A stretch of DNA of 64,000 bases, taken from NCBI RefSeq assembly GCF_006438825.1, contig NZ_RCZP01000013.1, positions 59,180 through 123,179 of the forward strand, in the 5' to 3' direction. Position 1 is the stretch's first letter; each line of letters starts with the position of its first letter. The stretch comes from Muricoccus nepalensis. GTDB taxonomy: Bacteria > Pseudomonadota > Alphaproteobacteria > Acetobacterales > Acetobacteraceae. Below, piece after piece: positions 26,758 to 35,476 of the stretch. The position numbers and the translations under genes are program-made. Under the pieces are notes generated by a model, which was given only the letters and a program-made list of their open reading frames with translations, did no database searches and had not been told where the DNA came from.

Positions 26758-28020
26758 TTGGCCTCGCCCTTCGCCCGGATCGTCGCGGGCCCGCTCGGCC
26801 GGGCGCTCGCCACGCGCAACGCCCGCATCTTCTTCGGGGCCAGCCTCGGCGCCTGGACCGGCCTCTGGATGCACCGGATCGGCGTCGCCTGGCTCGCCTG
26901 GGAACTCTCCCGCAGCGCCGCCTGGGTGGGGCTGATCGCCTTCGCGGACCTCGCGCCGGCGGTCCTGGTCAGCCCCGTGGCGGGCGCGCTGGCGGACCGG
27001 GTGGACCGGGTGCGGCTCACGATGGTCTCCCAGGGGGTGATCGCGGCCGAGGCCCTGACCGTCGCCGCGCTGACGGCGACGGGGGGCATCTCCATCGGCC
27101 TCCTCTTCGCCCTCGAGCTCGTCAGCGGCAGCGCCGCCTCCTTCGCGCAGCCGGCGCGGCAGACGCTGATCCCCGCCCTCGTGGGGCGGGACGACCTGCC
27201 GGCGGCGGTCGCGACGAACAGCCTTCTCTTCAACGTCGCGCGCTTCATCGGCCCAGGGGTCGCAGGCGCGGTCATCGCGGCCTGGGGCGTCGCGCCGGCG
27301 ATCCTCTGCAACGCCCTCGGCCAGAGCTTCGCCAGCCTCTCCATGCCCTGGCTGCGGGTGGACGCCGCCCAGCGGCGCGGCCACCCCGCCACGAGTTCCC
27401 TTCTCGCCGAAACGCTGGAGGGCTTCCGCTACGTCGCCCGCCACCCCGGCCTCGGCCCGATCATCGCCTTCTCCGCCGCGACCTCCGTGCTGCTGCGCGG
27501 CGTGCAGGAGATCCTGCCGCCCTATGTCGAGCGGCTCTTCGGCCGGGGCGCGGAGTCGCTGGCGGCCCTGACCGCCTGCTTCGCGGTCGGCGCGCTCGTC
27601 TCCGGGCTGGTGGTGGCCTCGCGCGGGCGGCTGGCCGGCACCACCCGCGTCGCCGTTCTCGCCATCCTCGCCCAGGCCGCGGCGACGGCGGCCTTCGTCG
27701 CGACCGGCGCCTTCCCCGTCGCCATGCTCTGCGCGGCCCTCATCGGGGCGGCGGCCTCGGCGCACGGCATCTCCGTGCAGGTGCTGGCGCAGACGGCGGC
27801 CTCGCCGGCCATGCGGGGACGCATCATGTCGCTCTGGGCGCTCGTAACCCGCGCCTGCCCGGCGCTCGGGGCGCTCGCCCTCGGCACGGCGGGGGAGGCC
27901 TTCGGGCTCCGCCTGCCCACGCTCGTCGCCGCGCTGCTGGCCGTCGGGATCTTTGCCTGGGGCCTCTCCCGCATGGGCGGGATCGCCCGACAACTCGAGG
28001 CACCGAAGGAGACGCCGTGA
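26758..28020 (+). CDS. MFS transporter (EntS/MFS_3 type)
   Basis: A 420-residue major facilitator with about 12 hydrophobic segments and the loop 2-3 motif GALADRVDRVRL. The pattern (NARIFFGASLGAWTGLWMHRIGVAWLAWELS) matches the MFS_3/enterobactin-exporter-like group of efflux proteins; the substrate is unknown. TTG 26758 has GAGG 5 bases upstream; GTG 26728 is a possible longer start. The stop overlaps the next gene. Confidence 0.87.
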   Translation: MASPFARIVAGPLGRALATRNARIFFGASLGAWTGLWMHRIGVAWLAWELSRSAAWVGLIAFADLAPAVLVSPVAGALADRVDRVRLTMVSQGVIAAEALTVAALTATGGISIGLLFALELVSGSAASFAQPARQTLIPALVGRDDLPAAVATNSLLFNVARFIGPGVAGAVIAAWGVAPAILCNALGQSFASLSMPWLRVDAAQRRGHPATSSLLAETLEGFRYVARHPGLGPIIAFSAATSVLLRGVQEILPPYVERLFGRGAESLAALTACFAVGALVSGLVVASRGRLAGTTRVAVLAILAQAAATAAFVATGAFPVAMLCAALIGAAASAHGISVQVLAQTAASPAMRGRIMSLWALVTRACPALGALALGTAGEAFGLRLPTLVAALLAVGIFAWGLSRMGGIARQLEAPKETP

Positions 28021-28997
28021 TGCTGGAAGCCGCGCTGGTGGGGATGGGGCGCTGGGGGCAGACCCTGGTGAACAGCGTGCAGGGGCGGAACGGCACCGGC
28101 CTCCGCTTCGTCGCCGGGGCGACCCGCAGCCCGGACAAGGCGCGCGGCTGGGCGGCGGAGAAGGGGATCGACCTCCTGCCCGACCTCGACGCCGTCCTCG
28201 CCGACCCGCGGGTGAAGGCCGTGGTGCTGGCCACGCCTCACCGGCAGCACGCGGGACAGGTGGTCGCGGCCGCGCGGGCCGGCCGCCACGTCTTCGTCGA
28301 GAAGCCCTTCGCCCTCTCAAAGGCCGAGGCCGAGGCGGCGGTCGCGGCCTGCCGGGAGGCGGGCGTCGTCCTGGCGCTCGGCCACAACCGGCGCTTCCTG
28401 CCGGCGATCGCCGAGATGAAGCGCCTGCTGGCGGAGGGCGCGCTCGGCACGCTCATGCACGTCGAGGGCCAGATCAGCGGCGCCGGCGCGGAGGGCTGGA
28501 AGCCCGGCATGTGGCGCGCCGACCCCCACGAGAGCCCGCTCGGCGGCATGGGTGCCATGGGCATCCACATGATCGACGCGCTGATCAACCTCGCGGGCCC
28601 CATCGAGCAGGTCTCGGTCCTCAGCCAGGCCCGGGTGCTGGAGAACGGGCTCGACGACACGACCGCCATGCTCTGCCGCTTCCGCGCCGGGCCGACGGGG
28701 CTCTTCGCCACCCTCGCCTCGGCGCCGCGGGTCTGGCGGGTGGGGCTGTTCGGCAGCCAGGGCCGGCTCGAGCAGCGCGACGCGGAGACGCTCGTCTTCC
28801 ACCCGCGCGAGGGCGAGGGCTGGGAGCGGCGCTTCGAGCGGGCCGACATCGAGCGCGCCGAGCTGGAGGCCTTCGCCGCGGCTGTCGCGGGCGGGCCGGC
28901 CTACCCGCTGCCCCTCGAGGAGGCCGTCCACGGCGTCAGCGTCTTCGAGACGATGATCCACGCGGCGGCGAGCGGCGGCCCCGTCCGGGTGCCCTGA
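28020..28997 (+). CDS. Gfo/Idh/MocA-family NAD(P)-dependent oxidoreductase
   Basis: A 325-residue oxidoreductase. The N-terminal Rossmann fold (ALVGMGRWGQTLVNSV) includes the family loop VFVEKPFALSKAEAEAAV near residue 95. The C-terminal alpha/beta domain has GGMGAMGIHMIDALINLAGP with the usual catalytic-region His. The substrate is not predictable. ATG 28020 overlaps the MFS stop (TGATG); GTG 28017 would add one codon. Confidence 0.9.
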   Translation: MLEAALVGMGRWGQTLVNSVQGRNGTGLRFVAGATRSPDKARGWAAEKGIDLLPDLDAVLADPRVKAVVLATPHRQHAGQVVAAARAGRHVFVEKPFALSKAEAEAAVAACREAGVVLALGHNRRFLPAIAEMKRLLAEGALGTLMHVEGQISGAGAEGWKPGMWRADPHESPLGGMGAMGIHMIDALINLAGPIEQVSVLSQARVLENGLDDTTAMLCRFRAGPTGLFATLASAPRVWRVGLFGSQGRLEQRDAETLVFHPREGEGWERRFERADIERAELEAFAAAVAGGPAYPLPLEEAVHGVSVFETMIHAAASGGPVRVP

Positions 28998-29023
28998 GCC
29001 GGGTGCCCTGGGCGGGCTTTCCG

Positions 29024-29068
29024 GGGCGCCGGGCGGGCGGTGCCTTGCCGCCCCCCCGTCCGGCGCCC
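29024..29068. terminator. Possible terminator hairpin
   Basis: GGGCGCCGG (29024-29032) pairs with CCGGCGCCC (29060-29068), and an inner GGGCGG/CCGCCC adds to the stem. It sits after the Gfo/Idh/MocA gene and before ridA. No T-run follows. Confidence 0.5.
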
Positions 29069-29107
29069 TAGAAGCCCCGCGCCATTCCGGCCTCGGAGAC
29101 TTCAGAC

Positions 29108-29458
29108 ATGAGCGCGATCCTTCGCAAGGGCGTCGGCCCCGTCCTCTCGACCTCGGTCGAGTACCACGGCTTCGTCTACCTCGCCGGCATCACCGCCGAC
29201 GACCTCTCCCAGGACGTCACCGGCCAGACGCAGCAGGTGCTGGCCAAGATCGACGCCGCGCTGGAGGAGCACGGCACCGACAAGACCCGCCTGCTGCAGG
29301 CCCAGGTCTGGCTGAAGGACATCCGCGACCGCGACGCCATGAACAAGCTCTGGACGGGCTGGCTGCCCCAGGGCGGCGCCCCCGTGCGCGCCTGCGTCGA
29401 GGCCAACATGGCCGACCCGCGCCACCTCGTGGAGATCATGGTCACCGCCTGCCGCTGA
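29108..29458 (+). CDS. RidA-family enamine/imine deaminase
   Basis: A 116-residue RidA/YjgF-type protein (GFVYLAGITADDLSQDVTGQTQQVLAKI, then APVRACVEANMADPRHLVEI). The arginine in PVRACVEA is the residue that binds substrate carboxylate in RidA. These proteins hydrolyse reactive imines formed by PLP enzymes; some subfamilies have other roles, and this one lacks the classic GPY motif. It is transcribed alone after a GC-rich hairpin. Confidence 0.85.
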   Translation: MSAILRKGVGPVLSTSVEYHGFVYLAGITADDLSQDVTGQTQQVLAKIDAALEEHGTDKTRLLQAQVWLKDIRDRDAMNKLWTGWLPQGGAPVRACVEANMADPRHLVEIMVTACR

Positions 29459-29822
29459 CGGCGCCCGGCCCGGGGCGCGCCGTCCGGCCGCCCCGGAGCC
29501 ACCCTATCAGGCACCGCCGACGCGGCATGGTTGCCCAAAGCGTTGCGTTTTCAACCACTAAGACTCTGTGGCCGCCCGGCAGCCACACTGTGTCCTCAGA
29601 CGACGTTCTGTCCAATCCCTAGGACATCGTTCCCGATCCTTGAACGGGCGCTCTCGCCGAACCGGCAAATCGATCCCTTTGCTGCGCCGCGGCGGGATCA
29701 TCGGTTGCCCGGTTTTCGCCCCAGACCCTAACACCGCCTGAGTAACACCGGCGTGACGGCGCCGCAGCGGCGCGACCGGTCGAACACCGGTGGGGGCGAA
29801 GGACACTGTTTTGGGGGACTAC
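29459..29822. other. Gene-free leader region of the CHAP gene
   Basis: This 364-bp stretch is less GC-rich than its surroundings and has no plausible ORF. It contains a TGTCC-N8-GGACA dyad at 29609-29626 and a CACACTGTG at 29584-29592. It must hold the promoter and a long leader for the secreted CHAP protein. I see no recognised riboswitch. Confidence 0.4.
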
Positions 29823-30614
29823 ATGCGGGCCAAGAACGCTGCTGCCATCGTCGTGACCTGCGGGCTGGTGCTCGCGCCGCAGCTCATCGCAAGCGCCGCC
29901 GCCTCCCCCAGCCGCAGCAACACGAAGCACGTCTCCGCCGCCCCGTCCGCCGGCGAGAGCGACGGGGCGCGCGAGGCCCAGCCCTCCCGCCCGCTCCGCA
30001 CCTCCGGCCCGAAGGCCGGCGCGACGCGCCGCGCCGAGGAGCGCGAGACCCCCCTGGCCACCATGGCGCCGCGCTACGACTTCGCGGCGCGGATTTCCTG
30101 CGTGCCCTACGCCCGGATGGTCTCGGGCATCGAGATCATCGGCAACGGCGGCACCTGGTGGAACAACGCGGCCGGCCTTTACCAGCGCGGCCATCGCCCC
30201 GAGGTCGGCTCCGTGCTCGTGTTCCGGCCTTCGGGCGGCATGCGGCTCGGCCATGTCGCGGTCGTCGAGCGGCAGGTCTCGGCGCGCGAGATCACGGTGC
30301 ACCACGCGAACTGGGAAGGGCCGGGGATCCGCAAGGGCACCGTGACCCGCGACATCACGGTCATCGACGTCTCCGACAACAACGACTGGACCGAGGTGCG
30401 CGTGCAGATCGGGCGCGAGCCCGGCAGCTTCGGCCGCGTCTACCCGACCTACGGCTTCGTCTTCAACCGCCCCGAGGGCGGCGCGCCGCGCGGCCCGATC
30501 ATGGTGCGCGCGAACGGGCCGATGCAGGAGGTGGCGGAGGCGCCGGCGCCGAGCGCGCATCTCCGCTTCATCAACACCTCGATCGGCGGCCTCGGGATCG
30601 AAGGCGGGCGCTGA
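29823..30614 (+). CDS. Secreted CHAP-domain protein
   Basis: A 263-residue protein with an N-terminal signal peptide (AAAIVVTCGLVLAPQLIASAAA). A basic Ser/Pro/Arg linker (30-85) leads to a CHAP domain (about 90-200). The cysteine protease-like residues are visible: Cys in ISCVPYARM, His in LGHVAVVER and Asn in HHANWEGPG. CHAP proteins cleave peptidoglycan or amide bonds in the cell wall. ATG 29823 gives the best signal peptide. Confidence 0.88.
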   Translation: MRAKNAAAIVVTCGLVLAPQLIASAAASPSRSNTKHVSAAPSAGESDGAREAQPSRPLRTSGPKAGATRRAEERETPLATMAPRYDFAARISCVPYARMVSGIEIIGNGGTWWNNAAGLYQRGHRPEVGSVLVFRPSGGMRLGHVAVVERQVSAREITVHHANWEGPGIRKGTVTRDITVIDVSDNNDWTEVRVQIGREPGSFGRVYPTYGFVFNRPEGGAPRGPIMVRANGPMQEVAEAPAPSAHLRFINTSIGGLGIEGGR

Positions 30615-30642
30615 CGCGCGTCGTCGGCCCGGGGGCCGGCGC

Positions 30643-32013
30643 TCAGGCGCGGGCGCGCGCCCAGTCGGCGCCGTCGGCGACCTCGATCCGATTCCGCCCC
30701 TTCTCCTTCGCGCGGTAGAGCGCGAGGTCGGCGGTGCCGGCCAGGGTGTCGACCGTGCATTCCGGCACCGCGACGGCCACGCCGATGCTGATGCTCACCT
30801 CGAGCGAGCGCTCCCCCACCCGGATCGGCCGCTCGCAGATCGACAGGCGAAGCCGCTCGGCCACCATCGTCGCGTCCTCGGGCGGCTGCGGCGACATCGC
30901 CACGACGAACTCCTCGCCCCCGAAGCGCGCGACCACGTCCACAGCGCGGAGATGCAGGCGGAGCCGCTCGGCCACCTCCTTCAGCACGGCGTCGCCGAAG
31001 CCGTGGCCGTAGGTGTCGTTCACCGTCTTGAAGCGGTCGACGTCGATCAGGAGCATCGTGGCGCCCCCGGCGCGCAGCAGCCCCTCAAGGTGGCGGGTGA
31101 CGTAGCGGCGGTTGCGCAGCCCCGTCAGGCTGTCCGTCACCGCGAGCTCGAGACTCCGCTGGAGGTCGCCGCGCAGGCGCTCCTGGTAGCGCTTGCGGCG
31201 GATCTGGTTCCGGGCCCGCGCGCGAAGCTCGTTCGCGTCGACCGGGCGAAGGACGTGGTCGTTGGCCCCGAGGTCGAAGCCGCGCAGCACCTGGTTGCGC
31301 TGGTCCACGTCCGCCACGAGCAGCACGGGGACCTCCCGCGTCGAGGCCTGCGCGCGCATGCGGGACGCGAGCCGGAGCCCCTCCCCCTCGTCGAGCCAGA
31401 GGCTGAGGACCGCGAGGTCGAAGTCGTCGCCCAGCAGGCGGGCCCAGGCGGTGGCGGCGTCGGGCGCGCGGGTCACGCGGATGCCGTCCTGGGCTAGGAT
31501 GGCGGCGAGGGAGGCCGCCTCCCCGTCGTCCTCAGTCGCCAGCAGCGCGCTCGCGCCGGTGACGCTGCGGGAGGGGTCGGGCATCGGCTCGAAGCCGAGG
31601 TCCTTCGCCGTCTCGGCGCGCAGGCGGAAGGCATCGAGCACCTGCTTTGTGCGCAGGAGCGCGCGCAGCCGCGCGAAGAGCGTCGCGTGGTCGACCGGCT
31701 TGGAGAGGAAGTCGTCCGCCCCCGCCTCGAGCCCGCGCACGCGCTCGGCCTGGTCCACCAGGGCGGTGATCATCACGACGGGGATGTAGGAGGTGAGCGG
31801 CGAGCCCTTGAGCAAGCGGCAGACCTCGTAGCCGTCCATGCCGGGCATCATCACGTCGAGGAGGATGACGTCGGGCGACCAGGACTGCGCGAGCCGCAGC
31901 GCCTCCGGGCCGGAATTGGCCAGCGCCACCTCGTAGTACTCGGCGTTCAGCCGGGCCTCGAGGAGCTTTAGGTTGGCGGCGATGTCGTCCACCACCAGCA
32001 CGCGCGCGGTCAC
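30643..32013 (-). CDS. pleD: PleD-type response regulator / diguanylate cyclase
   Basis: A 456-residue protein with REC-REC-GGDEF order. The first receiver has the phospho-acceptor Asp53 (ILLDVMMPGMDGYE) and Lys in FLSKPVD. The second (about 155-275) is degenerate. The GGDEF domain has the active GGEEF motif, and an RAVD inhibitory site lies five residues before it. It makes cyclic-di-GMP on phosphorylation and is feedback-inhibited through the I-site. The partner DivK is not adjacent. GTG 32013 is the start. The convergent CHAP gene ends 28 bp away. Confidence 0.95.
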   Translation of the reverse strand: MTARVLVVDDIAANLKLLEARLNAEYYEVALANSGPEALRLAQSWSPDVILLDVMMPGMDGYEVCRLLKGSPLTSYIPVVMITALVDQAERVRGLEAGADDFLSKPVDHATLFARLRALLRTKQVLDAFRLRAETAKDLGFEPMPDPSRSVTGASALLATEDDGEAASLAAILAQDGIRVTRAPDAATAWARLLGDDFDLAVLSLWLDEGEGLRLASRMRAQASTREVPVLLVADVDQRNQVLRGFDLGANDHVLRPVDANELRARARNQIRRKRYQERLRGDLQRSLELAVTDSLTGLRNRRYVTRHLEGLLRAGGATMLLIDVDRFKTVNDTYGHGFGDAVLKEVAERLRLHLRAVDVVARFGGEEFVVAMSPQPPEDATMVAERLRLSICERPIRVGERSLEVSISIGVAVAVPECTVDTLAGTADLALYRAKEKGRNRIEVADGADWARARA

Positions 32014-32274
32014 GGCCCGCCTATTCCGCGCCTGGGGGGCGGTGCCACGTCACGGCGCCAGGCATGCGACGAAGGGCCAAGGGTTCTTCCTGGAAGTCTG
32101 AGACACGAAACGTCGCACGCTACCGTAAACGAATCCCAACCGCGCTGATCGCTCTTCCGTGAGCTTCCTCGCTGGAACCGTGTCGCGCAAGACGTTCTCC
32201 CGGGCAGGCCGCCGCCGGCCTTCTCCTGCGCTATCCCACGCAACCGCAGGAGGTGAACAGATGCTAAATTTCAA

Positions 32275-32916
32275 TCACGGCGCCGAAGCTTCGATCTCCC
32301 CTCCGGCGGCGTCCCGCAGGCGAAGGACGAGCCGCGGCGCGGCGGCCGCGCGCGGGCGGAGGACGCCCTCCAACCCGCGGTCCCGCAGCGCGGCGGAGAG
32401 GGCGTCAGCCCGCGGGTGCTCGCCCTCGATCGCAAGGAGCCGGCAGCCGCTGTCCGGAAGGCCGGCGGGCGGCCCCGCGGCGCCCCAGTCTATCAGCGTG
32501 GGCAGCAGCCCGTCGAAGCCCGCCTCCTCCGGCGGGGAGGCCAGGATCCAGGAGAGGGTGCCGCGCGCCATGCGCCGCACCCGGCCGGCGCTCGCCGGGC
32601 CCAGGCGGGCGGCGAGCGCCTCCAGCCCCTCCGTGCGGGCCACCCAGGCGATGGGCCCCGGCCGCGCCGCGAGGCGGCGCCGCCGGGCGGGGTCGTCGAG
32701 GCCGAAGAGCCGCGGCAGCGGAGGATTCGGCTGGGCCGGGTCGCGCGCGATCACCTCGAGGTAGCAGCCCTCCCCCAGACCAAGGAGAAGGTTGTGGGTG
32801 CCGGCGCCCGCGTGGATGCCGCCCGGCCCGGGGCGGACGCCGAGCAGCGCCTCGACGAAGTCCGCGCCCTGCTCGAGCGTCGCCGCGCCGATGACGATGT
32901 GGTCGATCGCGGCCAT
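32275..32916 (-). CDS. VOC/glyoxalase-like domain protein
   Basis: A 213-residue protein starting AAIDHIVIGAATLEQGADFV, a typical glyoxalase_3/VOC opening, with GIHAGAGTHNLLLGLGEGCYLEVIARDP. The N-terminal VOC unit is clear; the C-terminal half is a weaker second unit. Metal ligands are plausibly His6 and Glu in YLEVIA. The substrate is unknown. It lies 22 bp downstream of the aminotransferase gene and is probably co-transcribed. Confidence 0.83.
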   Translation of the reverse strand: MAAIDHIVIGAATLEQGADFVEALLGVRPGPGGIHAGAGTHNLLLGLGEGCYLEVIARDPAQPNPPLPRLFGLDDPARRRRLAARPGPIAWVARTEGLEALAARLGPASAGRVRRMARGTLSWILASPPEEAGFDGLLPTLIDWGAAGPPAGLPDSGCRLLAIEGEHPRADALSAALRDRGLEGVLRPRAAAAPRLVLRLRDAAGGEIEASAP

Positions 32917-32938
32917 GCGCGCCCGCCCTCCGCGCCGG

Positions 32939-34123
32939 TCAGGCGTTGCCGGAAAGGTAGTCCATCGCCGCCCTCACCCCGCCGTCCTCGTGCGGGACGC
33001 CGGCGACGCGCAGCCCCATCTCGACGCCGCCGAGGGTGCCGAGGAGGGTGAGGTCGTTGAAGGCGCCGAGATGCCCGATGCGGAACACCCGGTCGTTCAA
33101 CCGCCCGAGCCCGTTGCCGAGGGACATGTCGAAGCGCTCGAGGATGGTCGCGCGGAGCGCGTTGGCCGAGTGGCCCTCGGGCAGGCGCACGGCCGTCAGC
33201 ACGGGCGAGAAGTGCCGGGGCTCGGCGCACTGCACCTCGAGGCCCCAGGCGCGGACCGCGCGCCGCGTCGCCTCGGCGTGGCGCTCGTGGCGCGCGTAGA
33301 CGTTCGGAAGCCCCTCCTCGTGGAGCATGTCCATGGCGGTGTCGAGCGCGTAGAGCATGTTCGTCGCGGGCGTGTAGGGGAAGTAGCCGGTCGCGTTGGC
33401 GGCCAGCATCGGCTTCCAGTCCCAGAAGCTGCGCGGCAGGCGCGCCGACTCGCTCGCCTTGATCGCCTTCTCCGACACCGCGTTGAAGGAGAGGCCGGGC
33501 GGCAGCATCAGCCCCTTCTGGCTCCCGGACACGGTGACGTCCACGCCCCACTCGTCGTGGCGGTACTCCACCGAGCCGAGGGAGGAGATCGTGTCGACCA
33601 GCAGCAGCGCCGGATGGCCTGCCGCGTCCATGGCGCGGCGGACCTCGTCGATGCGGGACGTGCAGCCCGTGCTCGTCTCGTTGTGGACGACGCAGACCGC
33701 CTTGATCTCGTGCCCCTTGTCCGCGCGCAGCGCCGCCTCGATGGCCGGCACGTCGGCCGCCTGGCGCCAGTCGGTCTCGAGCAGCCGCGGCTTGAGCGAG
33801 AGGCGCTCCGCCATTTCCTGCCAGAGATGGGCGAACCAGCCGGTCTCGCACATGAGCACCGCGTCGCCGGGGGAGAGCGTGTTCACCAGCGCCGCCTCCC
33901 AGGCCCCGGTGCCGGAGGAGGGATAGATCACCACCGGCCCCTCGGTGCCGAAGACGGGCTTCACCTTCTCCAGCACCCGCTTGCCGAGGAGGCCGAAGTC
34001 GGGGCCGCGATGGTCCATGGTCGGGTTGTCGAGGGCGCGGAGGACGCGGTCGGGCACGTTGGTGGGCCCGGGAATCTGCAGGAAGTGCCGCCCGTTCTCG
34101 GGTCGGGTGGTGAAATAGGCCAT
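32939..34123 (-). CDS. Class V aminotransferase, serine/alanine-glyoxylate type
   Basis: A 394-residue PLP enzyme. The N-terminus FLQIPGPTNVPDRVLRAL and the PLP lysine in SGSQKGLMLPPGL are diagnostic of the serine-glyoxylate/alanine-glyoxylate aminotransferase group; VDTISSLGSVEYRHDEWGVD gives the PLP-binding Asp. It would convert glyoxylate to glycine with serine or alanine as donor. The start is ATG 34123. It is divergent from the ring-opening amidohydrolase, whose promoter-region element lies 52 bp upstream of this start. Confidence 0.92.
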   Translation of the reverse strand: MAYFTTRPENGRHFLQIPGPTNVPDRVLRALDNPTMDHRGPDFGLLGKRVLEKVKPVFGTEGPVVIYPSSGTGAWEAALVNTLSPGDAVLMCETGWFAHLWQEMAERLSLKPRLLETDWRQAADVPAIEAALRADKGHEIKAVCVVHNETSTGCTSRIDEVRRAMDAAGHPALLLVDTISSLGSVEYRHDEWGVDVTVSGSQKGLMLPPGLSFNAVSEKAIKASESARLPRSFWDWKPMLAANATGYFPYTPATNMLYALDTAMDMLHEEGLPNVYARHERHAEATRRAVRAWGLEVQCAEPRHFSPVLTAVRLPEGHSANALRATILERFDMSLGNGLGRLNDRVFRIGHLGAFNDLTLLGTLGGVEMGLRVAGVPHEDGGVRAAMDYLSGNA

Positions 34124-34174
34124 GGGCGTCCTCCGCTCTGCCCCCCGTCTAGCCCCCGGCCCCACGGCCTGCCA

Positions 34175-34213
34175 ATGAGTTCGGCACCTCCCATTGATGA
34201 GGATTATGGATGC
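34175..34213 (+). promoter_or_regulatory. Shared upstream element, copy 1
   Basis: ATGAGTTCGGC, seven variable bases, then a 20-bp block starting ATTGATGAGG and ending TTATGGATG. The same pair with the same 7-bp gap occurs before the FAD/Fe-S oxidase. Reading rightward, TTCGGC and GATTAT are 16 bp apart and could be -35/-10. On the other strand CATAAT could serve the aminotransferase. It lies 53 bp before the amidohydrolase ATG. Confidence 0.7.
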
Positions 34214-34266
34214 CCCGGGAGGCGGGGGGCTTTCCCTCCAGGGTTCTTCCGGCCAGCCTTCGCGCC

Positions 34267-35370
34267 ATGACACGCCGCGCCGCCCTCCACCGCGTTCCCA
34301 TGGCCCATCCGGGCGACGTCTCGGCGGTCGAGGCGCTGATCGACGGCGGGCTGGACCCGTCGGCCATCGTCGCCATCCTCGGCAAGACCGAGGGGAACGG
34401 CTGCGTCAACGACTTCACCCGTGCCTACGCCGTGGCTGAGCTCGGCACGATGCTGGCGGCGCGCCTGCGCACGACACGGGAGGCGGTGCTCGAGCGCGTG
34501 GCCATGGTGATGTCGGGCGGCACGGAAGGCGGGCTCTCGCCCCATTTCCTCGTGCTCAGCGTGGCCGAGACGGAGGAGGCGCCGACCGGGGCGCTCGCCA
34601 TCGGCGCCGCCTTCACCCCGGCCTTCCGCCCGGAGGAGATCGGCCGGATGGCGCAGGTCGAGGCGACCGCGGCCGCCGTGCGGCAGGCCATGCGCGAGGC
34701 GGGGCTCTCCCGGCCCGAGGAGGTCCACTTCGTCCAGGTGAAGTGCCCCCTCCTCACCACCGCGCGCGTCGCGGAGGCGGCGTCGCGCGGCCGGGAGGTC
34801 GCCACCGCCGACACCTACGAGTCGATGGGCCTCTCCCGCGGCGCCTCGGCGCTCGGCGTCGCCCTCGCGCTCGAGGAGGTGCCGCGCACCGCCCTCTCGG
34901 ACGCGGCGATCGGGCGGGACCTCTCCCTCTGGTCGCGGCGGGCGAGCGCCTCGGCCGGGGTGGAGCTGACGCGGAACGAGGTGATCGTCTTCGGCATGGG
35001 CTCGGGCTGGGCCGGGGACCTCGCCATCGCCCACGACGTCATGCGGGACGGGATCGACCTGCCGGCGGTCCAGCGCGCCCTGGCCGGCGCCGGGCTCGAC
35101 ACCGGCGGCGGGCAGCTCGACCCGCAAGCGGCCGAGCGGGTCGTCGCGCTGCTCGTGAAGGCCGAGCCCTCCTCCTCTGGCGAGATCCGCGGGCGCCGCC
35201 ACATCATGGCCGACGACAGCGACATCAACGCGACGCGCCACGCCCGCGCCCTGGTCGGCGGCGTGGTCGCGGCGGCGGTGGGCCGGACCGACCTCTTCGT
35301 CTCCGGCGGCGCGGAGCACCAGGGGCCGGACGGCGGGGGCCCCGTCGCCGTCATCGCGCGCCGCGGGTGA
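34267..35370 (+). CDS. Ring-opening amidohydrolase, cyanuric acid hydrolase/barbiturase family
   Basis: A 367-residue protein with the three-fold Lys-Ser pattern of cyanuric acid hydrolases (AtzD/TrzD, 363 aa) and barbiturase. The pairs are Lys40 (GKTEGNGCVNDFTR) with Ser83 (VMSGGTEGG), Lys159 (VQVKCPLL) with Ser229 (RRASASAGVE), and Lys298 (LLVKAEPSSSGE) with Ser346 (FVSGGAEHQGPDGGG). The family opens cyclic imides such as cyanurate or barbiturate. No other triazine or pyrimidine catabolic gene is present, so the natural substrate is open. It shares an upstream element with the next gene. Confidence 0.93.
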   Translation: MTRRAALHRVPMAHPGDVSAVEALIDGGLDPSAIVAILGKTEGNGCVNDFTRAYAVAELGTMLAARLRTTREAVLERVAMVMSGGTEGGLSPHFLVLSVAETEEAPTGALAIGAAFTPAFRPEEIGRMAQVEATAAAVRQAMREAGLSRPEEVHFVQVKCPLLTTARVAEAASRGREVATADTYESMGLSRGASALGVALALEEVPRTALSDAAIGRDLSLWSRRASASAGVELTRNEVIVFGMGSGWAGDLAIAHDVMRDGIDLPAVQRALAGAGLDTGGGQLDPQAAERVVALLVKAEPSSSGEIRGRRHIMADDSDINATRHARALVGGVVAAAVGRTDLFVSGGAEHQGPDGGGPVAVIARRG

Positions 35371-35388
35371 CGCGTCACCGCGCGGCGG

Positions 35389-35427
35389 ATGAGTTCGGCG
35401 CGTTCGATTGATGAGGATTATGGATGC
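35389..35427 (+). promoter_or_regulatory. Shared upstream element, copy 2
   Basis: Second copy of ATGAGTTCGGC-N7-(20-bp block starting ATTGATGAGG). It lies between the amidohydrolase stop and the oxidase ATG, 49 bp before the latter. The constant distance to the start in both copies argues for a promoter or operator rather than a random repeat. Confidence 0.7.
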
Positions 35428-35476
35428 GACGGGCAGGCCCCCCTCGGCTAGCTTGCGCGCCCGAGGAGACGCCCCG

